Shown piece by piece: positions 1 to 6,364 of a DNA stretch of 8,654 bases. The DNA is from Atopobium sp. Its GTDB lineage: Bacteria > Actinomycetota > Coriobacteriia > Coriobacteriales > Atopobiaceae. Both the position numbers and the translations under genes were made by a program. The notes under the pieces were generated by a model that searched no databases, had not been told where the DNA came from, and saw only the letters and a program-made list of their open reading frames with translations. Within the stretch, counting starts at the first letter, position 1. Every line of letters begins with the position of its first letter. The DNA is taken from assembly GCA_015259045.1 (NCBI GenBank), contig JABZHD010000034.1, forward strand, positions 1-8,654, in the 5' to 3' direction.

Positions 1-497
1 TTGTACTCCTGCAGCGTCTCCATACGAGCACCTGGTCCCAGGTGATCAGGCATGGTTACGCCGTTGATGTGGTCAATCTCATGTTGCAGGCAGACGGCGA
101 GAAGATCTCCTTCTGCTTCATAGCGCATAAGATCACCATCGAGGTTATATGCGTGAACGACAACATGGCTTGGGCGCGTAACCGGAACAGTAATGCCTGG
201 GAACGAAAGACAGCCCTCCTCGTACACACGAGGCTCACCATCTGCAACTTTAATCTCTGGATTAATGAGCACAAAAGGGTTCTCTTGGCCGTTAGGATAG
301 TCAACATCGATGACTACCATGCGCTTCATGTAACCAACCTGAGGGCCCGCAAGACCAACGCCGTCGGTGGCATACATAACCTTGAGCATATGCTCGGCCA
401 TCTTACGGACATCGTCGTTAATATCGTCAATTTCTTCACACTTTTGACTTAGACGAGGGTCTGGCCAAAGTACCATATCATCAGCTTCAGAACTCAT
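1..497 (-). CDS. def: Peptide deformylase, 3' end cut by window edge
   Basis: Removes the formyl group from the N-terminal methionine of new proteins as they leave the ribosome, in the cytoplasm. The first 165 codons are visible and the frame runs open off the left edge. All three family motifs are present: motif 1 GVGLAGPQ (residues 46-53, with Gln53), motif 2 EGCLSFP (94-100, metal ligand Cys96) and motif 3 HEIDHINGV (139-147, metal ligands His139 and His143, catalytic Glu140). The length so far and the motif spacing fit a normal type 1 enzyme of about 170-190 residues, so only a short tail should be missing. I chose the ATG at 497-495 because AAGGA lies 5 bases upstream; a second in-frame ATG at codon 8 has no better site. 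The gene starts 8 bases after the priA stop and is probably co-transcribed with it. One oddity is Gly51 in motif 1, where Ala is the commoner residue. Identity is very secure. Confidence 0.97.
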   Translation of the reverse strand, partial: MSSEADDMVLWPDPRLSQKCEEIDDINDDVRKMAEHMLKVMYATDGVGLAGPQVGYMKRMVVIDVDYPNGQENPFVLINPEIKVADGEPRVYEEGCLSFPGITVPVTRPSHVVVHAYNLDGDLMRYEAEGDLLAVCLQHEIDHINGVTMPDHLGPGARMETLQEY

Positions 498-508
498 AAC
501 TATCCTTA
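498..508 (-). promoter_or_regulatory. Ribosome binding site of def, overlapping the priA stop
   Basis: On the minus strand this reads TAAGGATAGTT just before the def ATG. The AAGGA core (507-503) shares its first two A residues with the TAA stop codon of priA (508-506), with a 5-base spacer to the start. The overlap suggests ribosomes ending priA can start def at once. It is a weaker match to the anti-Shine-Dalgarno sequence than the sites of addA and priA. Confidence 0.75.
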
Positions 509-2818
509 CATCATGTCATAAGCGTCAACATCTAATGTCATGTTGATACCCACTCTTTTATCAAGCGAAGCAGCACACTCAGAAAGAATTTCTCCCACCT
601 GAGCGTCCACGGGAGATTTTACTAAAATATGTCTGCGATACTTATCTTTTACCTTAGCTTTTACACAATCAGCAGGACCCAAAATTTCCCATCCAGATTG
701 TAAATCTAACTTTGCGTGAAGCGCCTCTGCCATCTGATCTGCTACGCGGCGAACTTCTTTTTCTGAAGCGCCCCAGAAAAGCACGTTAGACAAGCGCGAG
801 AAGGGCGGATAAGCTCCTTCTCTTCTTTCTTTAAGCTCAGCGTCAAGAAACGGACGTCTGTCATGGGTCACAACAGAAGCAATAGCAGGATGTGTTGACC
901 AGTATGACTGAATGATGACCTTACCTGGCTTTTCTCCCCTGCCTGCACGACCAGCAACCTGCTCCAGCAAATCAAAGGTTCTCTCAGCTGCTCTAAAATC
1001 TGGCAGCTTAAGCATGGTATCGGCGTTGATAACACCAACCAAGGTGACATCAGGAAAATCCAGACCCTTTGCGATCATCTGCGTACCAATGAGCACCGCT
1101 CCAGGGGTTGCATCAAAAAGCTCAAGAAGACGCTGATGTTCGCCCTTTTTGGCCGTAGTATCGGCATCCATACGAATAATTGGCGCATCGCTGCCCAGCA
1201 AAAGTTTGAGCTCGTCTTCTACACGCTGCGTCCCCACGCCATATGCACCCATATAACGGCTGCCGCAGTTTGGACATTTGCTGGAAGGGTTAGGATACGC
1301 ATGCTGAGACCACTGCCTGCCACAACTATGACAGACCAGAGAATGCGTGCGCTCATGGTACGTGAGAGACGTCGAGCAATGCGGACACTCGGGCACACAG
1401 CCACACTCGCGACACATCAAAAAGTTTGCGAATCCACGCCGATTGAGGAGCAGAACGCTTTTCTCGCCACGCTCTGTTGTCTCTTGTAGCGCAAGAGCAA
1501 GAGCTGACGAGAAGACCGATCTGCCTCCGTTTTTGAACTGGGAAGCCATATCAACTACCTGGACCTGCGGAAGAACCGCCACACCAGGCCTCTGAGTCAT
1601 GGCAACACGCGTCCATTGAGTGCCACGCCAACTTCCTTGAGCTGTTCGGTATAAGCTCTCAAGCGAAGGTGTTGCAGAACCAAGCACCAGCGCAGCACCG
1701 CGGAGACGCGCCATCTGAGCAGCAACTTCTCTTGCGTGATAGCGCGGGAGCGAATCTTGCTTGTATGAAGCCTCGTGTTCCTCGTCAATGATGTACAGTC
1801 CAGGGTTTTGGATGGGCGCAAACAGAGCAGATCGAGCACCTACTACCACGCGAGCTCTACCCTGCCTGATTAAATCCCACTGGTCAAAGCGCTCGCCAAG
1901 CGAAAGCTTTGAGTGAAGAACGGCTACCTGCTCGCCAAAACGCGAACGGAATCGGCCAACTGTTTGCGCGGTAAGAGAAATCTCTGGGACAAGCACCACA
2001 GCACCCTTGCCAGCCACTAAGGTCTTCTCAATAGCAGAGAGGTACACCTCGGTTTTACCTGAGCCCGTTACACCATCAATGAGCACAACATCGCCCTGAG
2101 CAGCAGTTTGTGCAGTCTTAATTGCTGCAAGAGCAGACTCTTGGCCTTCAGTAAGTTGCTGTGGACGAGGTGCTACACCGCTTGAAAGCGTGGTTCCCAA
2201 ACCCTCCTGGCTTCCACGAATTTGTCGCTGTGTGCGCACCTCAACGATGTCTTTTTTCTGCAGTGCAGTTACTGCGCTGCGAGCTCCTGGAATGGTAGCC
2301 GAGAGTTCGGATAACCTCATGGCGCCTTGCGCCAGAGCCTCAAGCACCGATCGCTGCTTGCTTGCATTTACCGCTGGCGTAAAGTCAGCCGCATTTTCTG
2401 TCAACTCAACCCATCGCTCATCAACAGGACCGGACTTCTCACACACAAGCTGCCAGGGAGATTCTGTATCTTTTCTGGTGACTTTAACCTTTTGGCCAGG
2501 CGCTAAAAACGGATGCAAAGCATCTGCGTAACTACAGGCATATTCTTTGCTCATCCATTCTGCTACCTGTGCAGACTGCTCATCAAACGCTGAATCTGCC
2601 AGGACTTGTGTTATCGAAAGCACACGTGAAACATCTAAACCTGAAGACACACGGTCTGAGACACCCACAATGTAGCCAACAACCTGCCTGTGAGAAAACG
2701 GCACCAAGACTGTTGTTCCTACAACCGCAGTCTCTTCCAAAGATTCTGGAATGGCGTAGTCAAACGTGCCAGAAAGAGCACGAGTTGGTATGTCTAAAAC
2801 AACATGTGCAAAAGGCAC
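506..2818 (-). CDS. priA: Primosomal protein N', replication restart helicase PriA
   Basis: A 3'-5' superfamily 2 DNA helicase that recognises stalled forks and D-loops and starts reloading of the replicative helicase. It has 770 residues, near the usual 730-820. The N-terminal DNA-binding region (about 1-110) is followed by Walker A GVTGSGKT (249-256), motif Ia VLVPEISLTAQ (275-285), Walker B DEEH (345-348), motif III GSATP (380-384), a zinc module with CxxC pairs at 469/472, 478/481, 496/499 and 515/518, motif V GTQMIAKGLDFP (578-589) and motif VI QVAGRAGRG (620-628). The C-terminal domain (about 640-770) includes GPADCVKAKVKDKYRRH. All catalytic motifs look intact, so the helicase should be active, unlike the degenerate PriA known from many high-GC actinobacteria. 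The start is GTG at 2818-2816, supported by a strong TAAGGAGG site 7 bases upstream and by the conserved N-terminus right after it. It lies 12 bases after addA and 8 bases before def. Oddities are a longer loop between the last two zinc pairs and a ninth cysteine (Cys474). Confidence 0.98.
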   Translation of the reverse strand: MPFAHVVLDIPTRALSGTFDYAIPESLEETAVVGTTVLVPFSHRQVVGYIVGVSDRVSSGLDVSRVLSITQVLADSAFDEQSAQVAEWMSKEYACSYADALHPFLAPGQKVKVTRKDTESPWQLVCEKSGPVDERWVELTENAADFTPAVNASKQRSVLEALAQGAMRLSELSATIPGARSAVTALQKKDIVEVRTQRQIRGSQEGLGTTLSSGVAPRPQQLTEGQESALAAIKTAQTAAQGDVVLIDGVTGSGKTEVYLSAIEKTLVAGKGAVVLVPEISLTAQTVGRFRSRFGEQVAVLHSKLSLGERFDQWDLIRQGRARVVVGARSALFAPIQNPGLYIIDEEHEASYKQDSLPRYHAREVAAQMARLRGAALVLGSATPSLESLYRTAQGSWRGTQWTRVAMTQRPGVAVLPQVQVVDMASQFKNGGRSVFSSALALALQETTERGEKSVLLLNRRGFANFLMCRECGCVPECPHCSTSLTYHERTHSLVCHSCGRQWSQHAYPNPSSKCPNCGSRYMGAYGVGTQRVEDELKLLLGSDAPIIRMDADTTAKKGEHQRLLELFDATPGAVLIGTQMIAKGLDFPDVTLVGVINADTMLKLPDFRAAERTFDLLEQVAGRAGRGEKPGKVIIQSYWSTHPAIASVVTHDRRPFLDAELKERREGAYPPFSRLSNVLFWGASEKEVRRVADQMAEALHAKLDLQSGWEILGPADCVKAKVKDKYRRHILVKSPVDAQVGEILSECAASLDKRVGINMTLDVDAYDMM

Positions 2819-2833
2819 GTTCTTGCCTCCTTA
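2819..2833 (-). promoter_or_regulatory. Strong ribosome binding site of priA, fused to the addA stop
   Basis: The minus strand reads TAAGGAGG (2833-2826) followed by a 7-base spacer and the GTG start of priA. The TAA is the stop codon of addA, so the terminating ribosome sits on the next gene's binding site. This near-perfect site is what decides in favour of the GTG start. Confidence 0.85.
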
Positions 2834-5800
2834 AAGCCGTGGTTGATGGTTTACATCAAACGTGTAACGAGCAACGTGTGGCTGACCAGCTTCTTCAACC
2901 TCAACACAAACAAATGCACACTCAACCTTAGTGAATCCGCGTTGCATCAAGACGTAGGCATAGAAGTTTGCCTGCATCTGATGATGCTCATAAATCTGAG
3001 TTGCACTAAGGCCCTTATCGCCTGTTTTATAGTCAACTACCAGCGCATCTTTGCTTCCCTTATTATAAGCGAGAAGATCGATGGCTCCTTCTACATAGTT
3101 CCCATATTCAGAATCAACCTGCAGCGTAAAGGGAGACTCCGCAATAACCACATCATGAGCTAATGCTTCTTGTCTAATTGCAGAGTTGCTCCACAGTTCA
3201 AGTGCTTGTTTGACTCGTGATACCGCACGCTGAGGAACACTATTCTTCAAGCACAATCTATCAATCGTGTTGTCATCAACCTTAGACTGAGTCTCAACCA
3301 TAATCTGAGCAAGCTCGTGGAAGGCTGAGCCTAGGTTGGTTGGGTCTACTCCATCATCAGCTAATATGTCAGGCAAAACAACGGAAGTCTCAGTTACTGG
3401 TTGAAGGTTATCCTCCTCATATTCCTGGCGTTCTACCTGAGACTGGTCTTCAAGTTTCTGGTTATTCTCGACCTTAAAGTTCTCTGCCATTTGTTGGTGA
3501 GCTGATGAGTAACTAAAGAAACCTTTTCGCTGGTCATAAGTAGTTTCTGAGGTAACACTTAGTCTTACCTTCTCATAGAGGTCAAACGTTTCAACAGCTT
3601 GAGAGTTTTCCTCTTCGCCTGGGTTGCTATCAGAGGGTTCGGACTTGTCGCCAAAAGGTTCAACCAACTCTAAACCTTCAACCTGAATTGGCTCATCCTT
3701 CTTGCCAGAACCCTGAACCACACGCATACAACCAGCAAGATTTCCACCATATTCAAACTGATGCTCACCAGCAGAAAGTGGCGGCTCTTCAAACAAGGCA
3801 TCTGTAATCTTGCGTGTATAACGAGGACTAATTCCTTCTTTAGTAAGATCGATGGTTGAAGTAAGAATGACTGCTTCTCGAGCACGTGTTAAAGCAACAT
3901 ACAGACGGCGGTTCTGCTCCTGCTCTTCAAACTCATTCTCTTGAGTTTCCAGGAACATTCTCCACTCAAGAAGACCTTTGCACTCATCAATACTTGTAGG
4001 AACCTCATGACAGCCATCGTACAATTCATGAAGTTTTTTAGAACTGCTTGAGAATGCAATCTGATACGAATCGTCTTTTCTAACATGCAAAAATGGTTCA
4101 CTGCCAGCGCCTGCCTTAGGGCCAGATACAGCTCCTACAACAGCAACAACAGGAAATTCCAATCCCTTAGAAGCATGAATGGTCATAAAGGTGACCGCAT
4201 TTTGAGTACTGCAGTGAAGCACCTTTGGCGACTCTTTAGCCGTGTTACACCATTGACTAAACGCTTTTGCGACTGAAGCTACGCCAATGCTTAGTTCCTT
4301 TTGCAAGCTATCAATTTGTTCAAGAGCTGCAAAGATATTTGCAATCTTTGACTGCCCCTCATTTCCCATCTTTTGAAGGCGAGAAATCCATCCAGCATCA
4401 AGAACTACCTTTTTAATGACGTCTGAAACTCTCTTGTTTGAAAGAGAGCTACGAGCATTACTCAACACCTCTAAAGCATTTTTGAGCTTTGGGCTTATCT
4501 CAAAAGGTGGATTACATACGTCATTTACCACTGACTCTGCAATATCTCTATTGGTAATCCTCTGACCATTTTCTCCAAAATTAGTGCCCAAGAGAAGCAG
4601 GTCAGACGCATCAAGACTAAAAATCTCACTCGAGAGTACAGGAAACAGTCCCTCGTATGAATCGTACATATTTGTGAGTGCTTGTAAAAGACTACCAATC
4701 AGCTGAACCTCAGGCTGCTCACCAAACGTTGAAGCTCCAGAAACCACGCTTTCAATTCCAAAGGTACGAAGTGCCTCAATATAGGGCTGTGCCTTTTTAA
4801 CTGATTTCATCAAAATTGCAACATCTTTTGCTTGGATCTTCTCATCCTGCATAAGCGTGTTGATTCTGTCTGCAAGTTGATACGCAACAAGCTGGCTTCT
4901 TGTAACGTCATCGCCTGGCTTAGAATTTCCTGACTTTTCAAATTTTGTGACTTCAAAATACACGCGCGGCGAATGCGCAATGAACGGAGTTGCAGGTTCT
5001 TCTCGCCCAGCGGACAGATCCATAAAATTAGGTATCATGCCATCAGCGCTGCAAACCTTTGCAACAAATCGCAAAATTTCGTTATGACTACGGAAATTAT
5101 CTACAAGACGGGGTTGCAAATCTTCTGAAACCTCTGCTTGACGTCTAAAGAACACATCAACGTCGGCACCGCGGAATCGATAGATTGACTGCTGCGCATC
5201 ACCAACTGTGGTGAGATATTGAGCATCTTTACCTGAGAGACTCTTAATCATCTGCACCTGTTGCTGGTCCGTATCTTGGAACTCGTCAACCATTACAAGC
5301 TTGAATTTATCCGTGTAAACAGCTGCAATCTCTGGATGCTCTTCGAATACCTTTGCCGTTAGATGTAAAAGGTCATCGTTATCAAGGCCGCCAGCAGCAA
5401 GTTTCTTCTGTTTAAAAAGCTTGTAGACCTGCTCAGTAACATCTTTCAGACACTGACCCTCAGACGTGTCCTGAATAAGTCCAAATAAAGAGCTACAAAC
5501 TTTAAGCTGGTACGCAGCTTCATCTTTTACATTTTTTATTTCTTTTGTGGAACGGACGACCTTAACGGCTTTTCCCAGAGTCTCCCAAAACGCCTGGTCA
5601 AAATCAGTGAGCGAGAGAACCAAGTGTTGCTGCAATTTGTTGGAGAGCTCAGATTGAACACTCTGTAGCTGATCTGCTTCATCTGGTTTCTTTTCGGCAA
5701 TTGCAGCCTTTAGCTCCTCAAGCGCACCGTAGAGACTCTCAAGTTCTGCTTTCAGAACTTCCAGGTCAGAACTATCCCCTACAAACGAAATAGCATCCAT

Positions 5801-6349
5801 TCCTACAGGAGATGACTGAGCATATGAAATCAGCGTTTCAATACGAGACTTCAGTGCATCCCTGTTCCCTGCATAGGTTGAGAGAAACTCAGCATAGCTT
5901 TCATCTTGAGAAAGCTCTCTGAGTACTTCTTCAATAGATATATTGACCAGCTGATTTCTGGTCATGTCGTCAATGATTTCAAACTCAGGATCAAGACCCA
6001 AATCTAGTGCATGAATCTTTAAGATTCTGCTGCACATACCGTGGATAGTACTAATCCACGCATCATCAACCTGCAATGCAGCGCTATGCAGACCTTCTTT
6101 TTCTAGAGCTTCCCTAACGCGCTCCTTAATTTCTGTAGCTGCAGCATTGGTAAACGTAATAATCAATGCCTGGTCAAGACTACTCAGGTACGGCTTTCCG
6201 TCGGCTCCCGAGCCTTCTTTTAAAGCCCACACAATTCTCTGTGTAAGCGTAAAAGTTTTTCCTGAACCAGCACCTGCTGCAACAAAAAGAGGCTTATCAA
6301 GCGTCTTGATGGTCTTCTCTTGACCGGGCGTATAACGTGTATCAGCCAT
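2831..6349 (-). CDS. addA: ATP-dependent helicase/nuclease subunit A (AddA)
   Basis: Motor and nuclease subunit of the AddAB complex, which unwinds and trims double-strand ends for RecA recombination. It has 1172 residues, close to Bacillus subtilis AddA (about 1230). Superfamily 1 UvrD-type motifs are complete: Q motif (Gln10), Walker A AGAGSGKT (25-32), motif Ia TFTNAAATEIKERV (65-78), Walker B VDEFQDTD (354-361), motif III GDAQQSIYRFRGA (383-395), motif IV DNFRS (417-421), motif V TIHASKGLEFP (723-733) and motif VI RLYVALTRA (815-823). The RecB-type nuclease domain follows: GSAFHELAQ (His1011), GAIDLL (Asp1091), VVDYKTG (Asp1106, Lys1108) and QANFY (Gln1126, Tyr1130). A hydrophilic Glu-rich linker (about 880-990) joins the two halves, and a likely coiled coil lies at about 194-240. 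The ATG at 6349-6347 follows AGGAGG by 9 bases and precedes the Q motif and Walker A at the expected distance. It follows addB by 6 bases, as expected for a partner subunit. Single-subunit RecB is excluded by the adjacent AddB. Confidence 0.97.
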   Translation of the reverse strand: MADTRYTPGQEKTIKTLDKPLFVAAGAGSGKTFTLTQRIVWALKEGSGADGKPYLSSLDQALIITFTNAAATEIKERVREALEKEGLHSAALQVDDAWISTIHGMCSRILKIHALDLGLDPEFEIIDDMTRNQLVNISIEEVLRELSQDESYAEFLSTYAGNRDALKSRIETLISYAQSSPVGMDAISFVGDSSDLEVLKAELESLYGALEELKAAIAEKKPDEADQLQSVQSELSNKLQQHLVLSLTDFDQAFWETLGKAVKVVRSTKEIKNVKDEAAYQLKVCSSLFGLIQDTSEGQCLKDVTEQVYKLFKQKKLAAGGLDNDDLLHLTAKVFEEHPEIAAVYTDKFKLVMVDEFQDTDQQQVQMIKSLSGKDAQYLTTVGDAQQSIYRFRGADVDVFFRRQAEVSEDLQPRLVDNFRSHNEILRFVAKVCSADGMIPNFMDLSAGREEPATPFIAHSPRVYFEVTKFEKSGNSKPGDDVTRSQLVAYQLADRINTLMQDEKIQAKDVAILMKSVKKAQPYIEALRTFGIESVVSGASTFGEQPEVQLIGSLLQALTNMYDSYEGLFPVLSSEIFSLDASDLLLLGTNFGENGQRITNRDIAESVVNDVCNPPFEISPKLKNALEVLSNARSSLSNKRVSDVIKKVVLDAGWISRLQKMGNEGQSKIANIFAALEQIDSLQKELSIGVASVAKAFSQWCNTAKESPKVLHCSTQNAVTFMTIHASKGLEFPVVAVVGAVSGPKAGAGSEPFLHVRKDDSYQIAFSSSSKKLHELYDGCHEVPTSIDECKGLLEWRMFLETQENEFEEQEQNRRLYVALTRAREAVILTSTIDLTKEGISPRYTRKITDALFEEPPLSAGEHQFEYGGNLAGCMRVVQGSGKKDEPIQVEGLELVEPFGDKSEPSDSNPGEEENSQAVETFDLYEKVRLSVTSETTYDQRKGFFSYSSAHQQMAENFKVENNQKLEDQSQVERQEYEEDNLQPVTETSVVLPDILADDGVDPTNLGSAFHELAQIMVETQSKVDDNTIDRLCLKNSVPQRAVSRVKQALELWSNSAIRQEALAHDVVIAESPFTLQVDSEYGNYVEGAIDLLAYNKGSKDALVVDYKTGDKGLSATQIYEHHQMQANFYAYVLMQRGFTKVECAFVCVEVEEAGQPHVARYTFDVNHQPRL

Positions 6350-6364
6350 AGTAGCTTACCTCCT
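6350..6364 (-). promoter_or_regulatory. Ribosome binding site of addA, encoded by the last codons of addB
   Basis: The minus strand reads AGGAGG (6364-6359), then TAA, then six more bases before the addA ATG, giving a 9-base spacer. The AGG AGG is also the terminal Arg-Arg of AddB and the TAA is its stop. Termination of addB therefore happens on the addA binding site, which favours translational coupling and balanced synthesis of the two subunits (inference). Confidence 0.85.

Noticed and set aside
42..452. Open frame of 136 codons on the plus strand opposite def
   Set aside because: It lies wholly antisense to clear deformylase motifs, has no ribosome site that I can see, and its product matches no family I know.
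1136..1489. Plus-strand frames opposite the PriA zinc module
   Set aside because: Antisense shadows of a strongly conserved gene; the residue pattern is explained by the codons on the other strand.
2569..3163. Plus-strand frames spanning the addA-priA junction
   Set aside because: They cross the junction antisense and overlap each other in different frames; no start site support and no domain signal.
5944..5964. Inverted repeat TGACCAG/CTGGTCA in addA
   Set aside because: Seven-base arms with a seven-base loop are expected several times by chance in a window of this size.
2831..6349. AddA as RecB or a PcrA/UvrD housekeeping helicase
   Set aside because: The C-terminal nuclease motifs exclude PcrA/UvrD, and the adjacent AddB-type subunit with iron-sulfur cysteines excludes RecBCD.
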